Source of the DNA: Bacillota bacterium
Lineage (GTDB): Bacteria > Bacillota > Bacilli > Paenibacillales > Paenibacillaceae
Assembly (NCBI GenBank): GCA_023433615.1
Contig: JAEZCJ010000171.1
Span: 1 to 30,639 of the forward strand
Length of the DNA stretch: 30,639 nucleotides
Direction of reading: 5' to 3'
The position numbers were made by a program, and so were the translations under genes. Each line of letters begins with the position of its first letter. Position 1 is the stretch's first letter. Below are positions 21,384 through 28,080 of the stretch, piece by piece. The notes below the pieces were generated by a model. The model did no database searches, had not been told where the DNA came from, and saw only the letters and a list, made by a program, of their open reading frames with translations.

Positions 21384-22049
21384 TTAGTTGCCTCCTTCCT
21401 GGATGGCAGCTTTCTTCTTGGCCGGAAGGATTTCACCGCGGTAGATCCATACTTTTACGCCGATACGGCCGTAAGTCGTATGTGCTTCCGCTGTACCGTA
21501 GTCGATATCGGCACGCAGCGTATGCAGCGGCACCGTACCTTCGCTGTAGCCTTCCGAACGTGCGATTTCCGCACCGCCGAGGCGACCGCTAACTCCGGTT
21601 TTGATCCCTTTCGCGCCAGCGCGCATTGTCCGTTGAATCGCTTGTTTAAGAGCGCGACGGAACGAAATGCGGCGTTCCAGCTGCTGAGCGATGCTTTCAG
21701 CTACGAGCGTAGCATCCAGATCTGCTTGTTTGATTTCGGAAATATTGATGTGCACTTTCTTGCCGTTCGCGATCTTAGCCAGTTCCGTGCGAAGGTTCTC
21801 AACCTCGGAACCGCCCTTGCCGATAACCATGCCCGGCTTCGCGGTATGGATCGTCACGTTCACGCGGTTAGCCGCGCGCTCGATTTCGAAACGGGAGACA
21901 GCTGCATCTTTCAGTTTGTTCTTCAGGAACTCACGGATCTTGACGTCTTCGAGGAGAAGATCGCCGAAGTCTTTGCCGGCGTACCATTTGGATTCCCAAT
22001 CGCGGATGATCCCGATACGTAAGCCGACCGGATTTACCTTTTGACCCAC
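21384..22049 (-). CDS. rpsC: 30S ribosomal protein S3
   Basis: 221 aa. A KH domain (GMVIGKGGSEVENLR, about residues 50-64 region) is followed by a C-terminal S3 domain; S3 forms part of the mRNA entry helicase. The start is GTG at 22049, 8 bases after AAGGAGGG, giving MGQKVNPVGLRIGIIRDW. The frame stays open 28 codons upstream, but that would run over the binding site and into rplV. Confidence 0.98.
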   Translation of the reverse strand: MGQKVNPVGLRIGIIRDWESKWYAGKDFGDLLLEDVKIREFLKNKLKDAAVSRFEIERAANRVNVTIHTAKPGMVIGKGGSEVENLRTELAKIANGKKVHINISEIKQADLDATLVAESIAQQLERRISFRRALKQAIQRTMRAGAKGIKTGVSGRLGGAEIARSEGYSEGTVPLHTLRADIDYGTAEAHTTYGRIGVKVWIYRGEILPAKKKAAIQEGGN

Positions 22050-22062
22050 ACGTTTTCCCTCC

Positions 22063-22398
22063 TTATTTTTCAGATACCACCAAGGTGATATGGCTGGTTC
22101 GTTTATTGATCCGGCTTGCGCGACCCATTGCACGGGGACGGAAACGTTTCATCGTCGGCCCTTGGTTCACGAAAACTTGCGATACGACGAGCTTCGTCAC
22201 ATCCAGTTGGTAGTTATGCTCTGCGTTGGCGATTGCCGAGTTGAGCAGCTTCTCCACGATCGGGGATGCCGACTTCGGCGTGTGACGCAGGATAGCGATT
22301 GCTTCACCCACTTGCTTGCCGCGGATTAAGTCTACCACCAGCTGCGCTTTCCGAGGAGCGATCCGGACGTGGTTAACGCTGGCTTTAGCTTGTTGCAT
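22063..22398 (-). CDS. rplV: 50S ribosomal protein L22
   Basis: 111 aa. Its beta-hairpin lines the narrow part of the exit tunnel; changes there cause macrolide resistance in other species. The core NSAIANAEHNYQLD and the hairpin GPTMKRFRPRAMGRASRINK are standard. The ATG at 22398 follows GGAGG at 7 bases. Confidence 0.98.
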   Translation of the reverse strand: MQQAKASVNHVRIAPRKAQLVVDLIRGKQVGEAIAILRHTPKSASPIVEKLLNSAIANAEHNYQLDVTKLVVSQVFVNQGPTMKRFRPRAMGRASRINKRTSHITLVVSEK

Positions 22399-22451
22399 GG
22401 TTGAACCTCCTCTCATACATTTGAGAACCGCTGGTTACAGCGGCCGGCAGC

Positions 22452-22733
22452 TTATCTTCTGCCCGTTTTCTTGTCGTCGTCGGTATGGCCTTTGTACGTA
22501 CGCGTCGGCGCGAATTCGCCAAGCTTATGTCCGACCATGTCCTCTGTTACATATACCGGCACGTGCTTACGTCCGTCGTAGACGGCAAACGTATGGCCGA
22601 TGAATTGCGGGAAAATCGTAGAACGGCGGGACCAAGTTTTGATGACGACTTTTTTGTTCGTCTCGTTCAGGTCCTCAACCTTCTTAAGCAGGTATCCGTC
22701 GATAAACGGCCCTTTCTTCAAACTGCGACCCAT
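22452..22733 (-). CDS. rpsS: 30S ribosomal protein S19
   Basis: 93 aa, starting MGRSLKKGPFIDGYLLKKVE; VYVTEDMVGHKLGEFAPTRT lies near the end. It is in the 30S head beside S13. Standard place between rplB and rplV, with AAGGGAGGA before the ATG. Confidence 0.99.
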   Translation of the reverse strand: MGRSLKKGPFIDGYLLKKVEDLNETNKKVVIKTWSRRSTIFPQFIGHTFAVYDGRKHVPVYVTEDMVGHKLGEFAPTRTYKGHTDDDKKTGRR

Positions 22734-22771
22734 GGGTGTTCCTCCCTTCGCTTAACTCGCACGTAATGGTG

Positions 22772-23602
22772 TTACTTCGTACGGCGACGAATAATATATT
22801 GGCTCGAAGCTTTTTTCTTCTTGCGGGTTTTGAAACCGAGCGTCGGCTTGCCCCATGGGGACATTGGCGATTTGCGGCCGATTGGTGCGCGACCTTCGCC
22901 GCCGCCGTGCGGGTGATCGTTCGGGTTCATGACGACGCCGCGGACTTCCGGACGCTTGCCCAGCCAGCGCGTACGACCTGCTTTACCGATTTTGATCAGC
23001 TCATGGTCTTCGTTGCCTACGGAACCGATCGTTGCGCGACAAGCCTTGAGGATGCGGCGCGTTTCGCCGGAACCAAGACGGATGACAGCATAAGCGTCTT
23101 CTTTACCCAGCAGTTGAGCTTCCGTACCGGCAGCGCGTACCAGTTGGCCGCCTTTGCCAGGCTTCATCTCGATGTTGTGGATAACCGTACCGACCGGGAT
23201 GTTCTCGAGCGGCAAAGCGTTGCCCGTCTTGATATCGGCTTCTGGACCGGACATGATCTGGTCGCCGACTTTGAGACCCTTCGGTGCGATGATGTAGCGT
23301 TTTTCGCCGTCCACATAGTGGATGAGGGCGATGTTCGACGTCCGGTTCGGATCATACTCGATCGTAGCGACCTTGCCTACGATGCCGTCCTTGTTCCGCT
23401 TGAAGTCGATGATGCGGTATTTACGCTTGTGGCCGCCGCCGTGATGACGAACCGTGATTTTACCTTGGTTGTTGCGGCCTGCTTTCTTCGAAAGCGGAGC
23501 GAGCAACGATTTCTCCGGTACATTCGTCGTGATCTCTTCGAAAGTCGAGACCGACATGTTACGACGTGCAGGAGATGTCGGTTTATACTTCTTGATTGGC
23601 AC
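22772..23602 (-). CDS. rplB: 50S ribosomal protein L2
   Basis: 276 aa, an OB-fold plus SH3-like barrel near the peptidyl transferase centre. The C-terminal loop region VVMNPNDHPHGGGEGRAPIG contains the conserved histidine. The start is GTG at 23602, after AAGGAGGG. Confidence 0.99.
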   Translation of the reverse strand: MPIKKYKPTSPARRNMSVSTFEEITTNVPEKSLLAPLSKKAGRNNQGKITVRHHGGGHKRKYRIIDFKRNKDGIVGKVATIEYDPNRTSNIALIHYVDGEKRYIIAPKGLKVGDQIMSGPEADIKTGNALPLENIPVGTVIHNIEMKPGKGGQLVRAAGTEAQLLGKEDAYAVIRLGSGETRRILKACRATIGSVGNEDHELIKIGKAGRTRWLGKRPEVRGVVMNPNDHPHGGGEGRAPIGRKSPMSPWGKPTLGFKTRKKKKASSQYIIRRRTK

Positions 23603-23630
23603 TTGGGTTTCCCTCCTTACTTAAGAGATG

Positions 23631-23924
23631 TTATACCGATGCTTCAAAGAACTCGAGTTCTTTGCTCTCATCGCTAAGCTTCACGATTGCTTTTTTCCAT
23701 TCGGACGTATATCCCGAGTGACGACCGTAACGCTTCGGCTTCGCCGGCACGCGCATGGTGTTCACTTTCACGACTTTCACTTTGAAGATCTGCTCGATTG
23801 CAGATTTAACTTCGGTCTTCGATGCACGGATATCGACTTCGAACACATAGACCTTGCTGTTCATGAGTTCACTCGTCTGTTCCGTGATGACCGGGCGCTT
23901 GATAATATCGCGTGGATCTTTCAT
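23631..23924 (-). CDS. rplW: 50S ribosomal protein L23
   Basis: 97 aa. Docking site for trigger factor and SRP at the tunnel exit, with the exposed loop RYGRHSGYTSEWKKAIV. The ATG overlaps the rplD stop by one base (TAATG), so translation of the two is coupled. Confidence 0.99.
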   Translation of the reverse strand: MKDPRDIIKRPVITEQTSELMNSKVYVFEVDIRASKTEVKSAIEQIFKVKVVKVNTMRVPAKPKRYGRHSGYTSEWKKAIVKLSDESKELEFFEASV

Positions 23925-24547
23925 TACGCAAGCACCTCCTGTACTTTTAGGGCCGCTTCTTTGGTGATGATGAGTTTGTCGTACAGCATAACATCACGAA
24001 CATTAATACCGTCAGCAGCGACGATCTTGACGCCTGGGATGTTACGTGCGGACAATGCTACGTTATCCTCGTAGTTAGCCGTGACGATCAGTGCTTTGCG
24101 AGCAACCTTCAGGTTGTTCAGGATGCCTGCAAATTCTTTCGTTTTCGGCGCGTTCAGCGCGAGCTGATCGAGTACGATGATTTCGTTGTCTGCCACTTTC
24201 GAAGACAGCGCGGATTTAATCGCCAGACGGCGAACTTTCTTCGGTAATTTGAAGCTGTAGGAGCGAGGAGTCGGTCCGAAAACCGTACCGCCGCCAACCC
24301 ATTGCGGAGCGCGGATGCTGCCTTGACGTGCGCGACCCGTGCCCTTTTGTTTCCAAGGCTTACGGCCGCCGCCGCGTACTTCGGAGCGTCCTTTCGTTTT
24401 GTGCGTGCCTGCACGCTCAGCGGCTTGCTGAAGCAGAACAGCGCTATGCAGCACGTGAACGTTAGGCTCGATGCCGAACACAGTGTCGGACAACTCGATG
24501 TCTCCGACTTGCGAACCGCTCACATTAAATACTGCTACTTTTGGCAT
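23924..24547 (-). CDS. rplD: 50S ribosomal protein L4
   Basis: 207 aa. A globular domain carries the extended loop (about residues 45-95, with GGGRKPWKQKGTGRARQGS) that reaches the exit tunnel. In E. coli L4 represses its own S10 operon; whether a leader here answers to L4 is unknown. The ATG follows AAAGGAGGA. It overlaps rplW by one base. Confidence 0.99.
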   Translation of the reverse strand: MPKVAVFNVSGSQVGDIELSDTVFGIEPNVHVLHSAVLLQQAAERAGTHKTKGRSEVRGGGRKPWKQKGTGRARQGSIRAPQWVGGGTVFGPTPRSYSFKLPKKVRRLAIKSALSSKVADNEIIVLDQLALNAPKTKEFAGILNNLKVARKALIVTANYEDNVALSARNIPGVKIVAADGINVRDVMLYDKLIITKEAALKVQEVLA

Positions 24548-24574
24548 TTCATGTTCCTCCTTTCCGGCTGTTGA

Positions 24575-25198
24575 TTATTTCTTCACCGTCAATTTAATTT
24601 TCACGAAGCTGTTCTTAGGACCCGGAATCGAGCCTTTAACCAGCAATACATTGCGTTCTGCGTCTACGCGGACGACTTCAAGGTTCTGGATCGTGATCGT
24701 CTCGGAACCCATGTGGCCCGGCAGGCGCTTGCCCTTCGGTACACGGTTCGCTTGGATCGAGCCCATGGAACCCGGACCGCGGTGATAACGGGAACCGTGA
24801 GACATCGGACCCGTGCTTTGTCCCCAACGCTTGATAACGCCGGCAAAGCCTTTACCTTTGGAGATACCCGTTACGTCAACAAATTCGCCTTCGGCGAACA
24901 GGTCGGCTTTCAATTGCTGGCCAACCTCGAAATCAGCGACGTTCACGCCGCGAATTTCTTTCACGTAGCGCTTAGGAGCAGTGTTCGCCTTGGATGCGTG
25001 GCCGATTTCCGGCTTCAGCTGACGGGACTGCTTCTTATCTGCAAAGCCGAGCTGTACAGCTTCATAACCGTCGCTCGCTTGCTCTTTCTTCTGCAGGACG
25101 ACACAAGGGCCAGCTTCTATGACCGTTACCGGTACTACGTTGCCTTCAGCCGTGAATACTTGCGTCATGCCGAGCTTTTTCCCTAAGATACCTTTCAT
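24575..25198 (-). CDS. rplC: 50S ribosomal protein L3
   Basis: 207 aa, an assembly initiator; the central loop with HGSRYHRGPGSMGS reaches the peptidyl transferase centre. The N terminus is MKGILGKKLGMTQVFTAEGN. GAGGTG lies before the ATG. It follows rpsJ. Confidence 0.99.
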   Translation of the reverse strand: MKGILGKKLGMTQVFTAEGNVVPVTVIEAGPCVVLQKKEQASDGYEAVQLGFADKKQSRQLKPEIGHASKANTAPKRYVKEIRGVNVADFEVGQQLKADLFAEGEFVDVTGISKGKGFAGVIKRWGQSTGPMSHGSRYHRGPGSMGSIQANRVPKGKRLPGHMGSETITIQNLEVVRVDAERNVLLVKGSIPGPKNSFVKIKLTVKK

Positions 25199-25244
25199 GT
25201 TGACACCTCATTTCCTCTCATACGTAAAGTTGTTCTTCAGTACC

Positions 25245-25553
25245 TTACAGCTTGATTTCGATATCGACGCCAGACGGCAGATCCAGACGCATCAGCGCAT
25301 CAACCGTTTGCGGCGTAGGATTCACAATGTCGATCAAGCGCTTGTGCGTGCGCATCTCGAATTGCTCACGGGAATCCTTGTACTTGTGTACCGCACGCAG
25401 AATCGTAATGATTTGCTTTTCCGTAGGAAGCGGAATCGGTCCGGAAACACCTGCACCGGAACGCTTAGCCGTCTCAACGATTTTTTCAGCGGATTGGTCA
25501 AGAATTCTGTGATCGTACGCTTTTAAGCGGATACGAATCTTTTGCTTTGCCAT
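25245..25553 (-). CDS. rpsJ: 30S ribosomal protein S10
   Basis: 102 aa, starting MAKQKIRIRLKAYDHRILDQ, with VSGPIPLPTEKQIITILRAV in the middle. S10 is also NusE, the partner of NusB at boxA in rRNA antitermination. The ATG at 25553 follows AAAGGAGGG; open frame further upstream is in the leader and not coding. First gene of the S10 operon, behind a structured leader of about 130 bases. Confidence 0.99.
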   Translation of the reverse strand: MAKQKIRIRLKAYDHRILDQSAEKIVETAKRSGAGVSGPIPLPTEKQIITILRAVHKYKDSREQFEMRTHKRLIDIVNPTPQTVDALMRLDLPSGVDIEIKL

Positions 25554-25598
25554 ATAAGTCCCTCCTTTTATCGCCCAATTTAGTATCGGACATACTCC

Positions 25599-25658
25599 GC
25601 GAGAAAACCCGACTGGCTCCCTATGGCAAAGGGGCCGGGTGTGTCGGCAACCTCTCGC
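25599..25658 (-). promoter_or_regulatory. Structured leader of the S10 operon
   Basis: On the minus strand GCGAGA (25658-25653) pairs with TCTCGC (25604-25599). Inside is a second stem, CCCG-GC-CCCT against AGGG-A-GCC-AGT-CGGG, closing the loop TTGCCAT. Its 3' side is followed by TTTTC, so the inner hairpin could act as a terminator or attenuator. The element ends about 45 bases before rpsJ. The regulator is unknown. Confidence 0.6.
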
Positions 25659-25689
25659 ATCATCGCAACGTCGCAGACCAACAGTCAAT

Positions 25690-25718
25690 ATTATAGCGAA
25701 ATAAGTGGGCGAATGCAA
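25690..25718 (-). promoter_or_regulatory. S10 operon promoter, proximal
   Basis: The minus strand reads TTGCAT (25718-25713), a 17-bp spacer and TATAAT (25695-25690), the best sigma-A promoter in the window. Transcription would begin near 25683, about 130 bases ahead of rpsJ. Confidence 0.85.
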
Positions 25719-25780
25719 GAAGTTATTTTCATAGCGCATAATCGATCGCTTCGGGTGCTCGTATCGCCTTCCGCCCGCTG

Positions 25781-25830
25781 TTGAAGTCGCGTTGCTCCGG
25801 ATTATATGCAAGGATGCAACGTGACTTCAA
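25781..25830. repeat. Long inverted repeat upstream of the S10 promoter
   Basis: TTGAAGTCGCGTTGC (25781-25795) and GCAACGTGACTTCAA (25816-25830) pair over all 15 positions in plus-strand RNA, with one G-U pair, and carry an A-C mismatch in minus-strand RNA. CCGCC and GGCGG extend the stem outside. The loop is 20 bases. A TATAAT on the minus strand lies in the loop. Confidence 0.8.
25801..25830 (-). promoter_or_regulatory. S10 operon promoter, distal (candidate)
   Basis: The minus strand has TTGAAG (25830-25825), an 18-bp spacer and TATAAT (25806-25801). The -35 is in one arm of the inverted repeat and the -10 in its loop. A transcript would start near 25794 and run through the proximal promoter. 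Confidence 0.4.
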
Positions 25831-25859
25831 AGGCGGGACGTAAACTCTCCAGGCGACAC

Positions 25860-25955
25860 GGCCTCCTTCGCTCTCTCAGCGCCGAGGCCACTTCTACCTC
25901 CGCCACATGGGGGAGGAGGCAAGGGTTACGACAGTTAGCTTCGCTTACTTGTCGT
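25860..25955. other. Non-coding stretch with further stem-loops
   Basis: GGCCTC-CTT-CGCT (25860-25872) pairs with AGCG-CC-GAGGCC (25878-25889), and ACGACAGTTAGC pairs with GCTTACTTGTCGT (25928-25955). The latter lies 29 bp after the lipoprotein stop on the minus strand but has no U-run, so it is at best a weak terminator. I see no convincing gene in 25554-25983. Confidence 0.5.
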
Positions 25956-25983
25956 ACCGTTAATAATGAAGGAAATCGGATGA

Positions 25984-26646
25984 TTATTGAGATGAATCGA
26001 ACTCGGATTGGTCAAGGAAGCGGATGGTGAAGATGAGGGCGTATTCAGTGCGGGCCAAGTATTCGGGAGTGAAGTCTGTTGGATGTATAGCACCGGTGCT
26101 TGCGGCTTGGATTCCCCATACGGGTACAGCTTCATCGGCCGAATAGGTGGCCGAATCGTTATGGGCGATGATCGACTTTGCTGTAAGAGACGGATCCCAG
26201 GATATCGGGTACGATACAGTGTTGCTGCCGGTATTGGCGTTCATGCTCATGATGATATCGAGTTCAGCTTCCTTGTTCTTCATGACGCGTTCCTTCATAT
26301 TAATAATCAGTTCACCGTGATAACCGTCCTTCATCTGCTCCTCGTCGAAGAAGATGGCGCTGCCGCCGAGCTCTTCGGCCTTCTTGCCGTCTCTCCAGAT
26401 TTCGCTGCCTAGCTCCATGATTCGTTTGTTGCCCGTATAGTCGATTTTTACCGCACCGGTCATATAGCCAAAAAAAGGCTCGTACTTCCGTTCTTCTCCT
26501 TCGAACAGTGCTATCGGTGCAATCGTCACCGTCTGCTCGTCAACTGCCTCGATCGTCGGTTCAGTATTCACATTCGAACAAGCGGTCATTGTTAGAAGTA
26601 CGACAATCGCCAACGCCATCATCACATTGCCAATCACTCGCTTCAT
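25984..26646 (-). CDS. Putative lipoprotein of unknown function
   Basis: 220 aa. A basic start (MKR), a hydrophobic core and the lipobox TMTAC (Cys23) mark it as a lipoprotein on the outer face of the membrane. The rest is acidic, has no cysteine and mixes short beta-like stretches; residues 55-75 (PFFGYMTGAVKIDYTGNKRI) and 90-125 stand out. I do not recognise a family. The ATG at 26646 follows GGGGGTGAGG; a start six codons upstream would lie at the predicted transcription start. It has its own promoter and sits between tuf and rpsJ, where B. subtilis has the unrelated ybaC. Confidence 0.8.
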   Translation of the reverse strand: MKRVIGNVMMALAIVVLLTMTACSNVNTEPTIEAVDEQTVTIAPIALFEGEERKYEPFFGYMTGAVKIDYTGNKRIMELGSEIWRDGKKAEELGGSAIFFDEEQMKDGYHGELIINMKERVMKNKEAELDIIMSMNANTGSNTVSYPISWDPSLTAKSIIAHNDSATYSADEAVPVWGIQAASTGAIHPTDFTPEYLARTEYALIFTIRFLDQSEFDSSQ

Positions 26647-26670
26647 ATCCTCACCCCCTAGCATGACATT

Positions 26671-26700
26671 ATTATAGAAGAAACACGTTCAAGATGCGAA
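26671..26700 (-). promoter_or_regulatory. Promoter of the lipoprotein gene
   Basis: The minus strand reads TTCGCA (26700-26695), an 18-bp spacer and TATAAT (26676-26671). It lies just after the tuf terminator. The transcript would start near 26664, giving a leader of about 18 bases with the ribosome binding site. Confidence 0.55.
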
Positions 26701-26711
26701 TGCATTAGATA

Positions 26712-26747
26712 CAAATAAGAAGGCCCCCACGCAAGTGGAGGCCTTCT
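26712..26747 (-). terminator. Terminator of tuf
   Basis: On the minus strand AGAAGGCCTCCAC (26747-26735) pairs with GTGGGGGCCTTCT (26730-26718) across a 4-base loop, followed by TATTTG. It lies 24 bp after the tuf stop. Confidence 0.9.
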
Positions 26748-26771
26748 GCTCGCAGCCTAAGCTGCGTGTTA

Positions 26772-27962
26772 CTACTTCTGGATCGATGCTACTGCGCCTG
26801 CGCCTACCGTACGGCCGCCTTCGCGGATAGCGAAGCGCGTGCCTTCTTCGATAGCGATCGGAGCGATCAGCTCAACCGTAACGGTGATGTTGTCGCCAGG
26901 CATTACCATCTCGCTGCCTTCTGGCAGGTTGATGATACCCGTAACGTCCGTCGTACGGAAGTAGAACTGTGGACGGTAACCCGTGAAGAAAGGCTTGTGA
27001 CGGCCGCCCTCTTCCTTCGTCAGAACGTAGATTTGAGCTTCGAAGTTCGTGTGCGGCTTAACCGAACCCGGTTTTGCCAGAACTTGGCCACGCTCGATTT
27101 CTTTACGGTCTACACCGCGAAGCAGTGCGCCGATGTTGTCGCCTGCTTGAGCGGAGTCAAGCAGTTTACGGAACATTTCAACGCCCGTAACGACGGATTT
27201 TTTCGTCTCTTCAACCAGACCGATGATTTCGATCTCGTCGCCGACTTTGATCGTACCACGCTCAACGCGGCCCGTAGCAACCGTACCGCGACCCGTGATC
27301 GTGAACACGTCCTCGACAGGCATCAGGAACGGCTTGTCAGTTTCGCGCTCTGGCGTAGGGATGTAAGTGTCGATTTGCTCGAACAGTTCAACGACTTTGT
27401 CAGCCCAAGGACCTTCTGGGTTAGCCAGTGCTTCACGAGCTGCGCCGCGGATGATCGGAGTGTCGTCGCCTGGGAATTCATACTCGCTCAGCAGGTCGCG
27501 AACTTCCATCTCAACCAGCTCGAGGAGTTCTTCGTCTTCAACCATGTCGCATTTGTTCAGGAATACGACGATGTAAGGCACGCCTACTTGCTTGGAGAGC
27601 AGGATGTGCTCACGCGTTTGCGGCATTGGGCCGTCAGCTGCGGATACGACGAGGATTGCGCCGTCCATCTGTGCGGCACCCGTGATCATGTTCTTAACGT
27701 AGTCGGCGTGACCTGGGCAGTCAACGTGCGCGTAGTGACGGTTAGGCGTCTCGTACTCAACGTGCGAAGTCGAGATCGTGATACCGCGCTCGCGCTCTTC
27801 TGGCGCTTTGTCGATTTGGTCGAATGCAATTGCTGCACCGCCGTATCTTTTGGACAATACAGTCGTGATCGCAGCCGTCAGAGTCGTTTTGCCATGGTCG
27901 ACGTGACCGATGGTTCCGATGTTAACGTGCGGTTTGTTACGTTCAAATTTAGCCTTAGCCAT
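26772..27962 (-). CDS. tuf: Elongation factor Tu
   Basis: 396 aa, the GTPase that brings aminoacyl-tRNA to the ribosome. GHVDHGKT (19-26) is the P-loop; DCPGHADY and NKCD follow. Switch I contains RGITIS. Domains 2 and 3 are complete, ending in GRTVGAGAVASIQK. The ATG follows GAGGAGGA. The 118-bp gap from fusA contains a likely extra promoter, and a terminator follows, so tuf can be transcribed on its own as well as with fusA. Confidence 0.99.
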   Translation of the reverse strand: MAKAKFERNKPHVNIGTIGHVDHGKTTLTAAITTVLSKRYGGAAIAFDQIDKAPEERERGITISTSHVEYETPNRHYAHVDCPGHADYVKNMITGAAQMDGAILVVSAADGPMPQTREHILLSKQVGVPYIVVFLNKCDMVEDEELLELVEMEVRDLLSEYEFPGDDTPIIRGAAREALANPEGPWADKVVELFEQIDTYIPTPERETDKPFLMPVEDVFTITGRGTVATGRVERGTIKVGDEIEIIGLVEETKKSVVTGVEMFRKLLDSAQAGDNIGALLRGVDRKEIERGQVLAKPGSVKPHTNFEAQIYVLTKEEGGRHKPFFTGYRPQFYFRTTDVTGIINLPEGSEMVMPGDNITVTVELIAPIAIEEGTRFAIREGGRTVGAGAVASIQK

Positions 27963-28022
27963 TGAACTTAATCCTCCTCTATATTGGAAAATTATATGTG
28001 TGGACCGGACGCTCGCACCACT

Positions 28023-28051
28023 AGTGTAATACGGCGCACGGCCAAAAGCAA
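28023..28051 (-). promoter_or_regulatory. Internal promoter ahead of tuf
   Basis: The minus strand has TTGCTT (28051-28046), a 17-bp spacer and TACACT (28028-28023) in the fusA-tuf gap. A start near 28016 would leave a 54-base leader. A separate tuf promoter would allow the excess of EF-Tu over EF-G. Confidence 0.5.
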
Positions 28052-28080
28052 ACTGCTATGCTATGTCGAGAAGCTGGTTC

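Noticed and set aside
25741..25983. T-box, SRP RNA or RNase P RNA upstream of rpsJ
   Set aside because: No T-box AGGGTGGnACCGCG element, no SRP GGTCAGGTCC-type core and no RNase P GAGGAAAGTCC core was found. The region remains an unassigned structured stretch.
25806..26030. A 74-codon plus-strand frame upstream of rpsJ
   Set aside because: It runs through the inverted repeats and into the 3' end of the lipoprotein gene. It has no ribosome binding site and is rich in Arg/Ser/Thr; the stem-loops explain the sequence better.
26766..27965. A 399-codon open frame on the plus strand opposite tuf
   Set aside because: Same reason: a shadow of the biased EF-Tu coding sequence, with its product rich in Arg/Cys/Phe and without known motifs.
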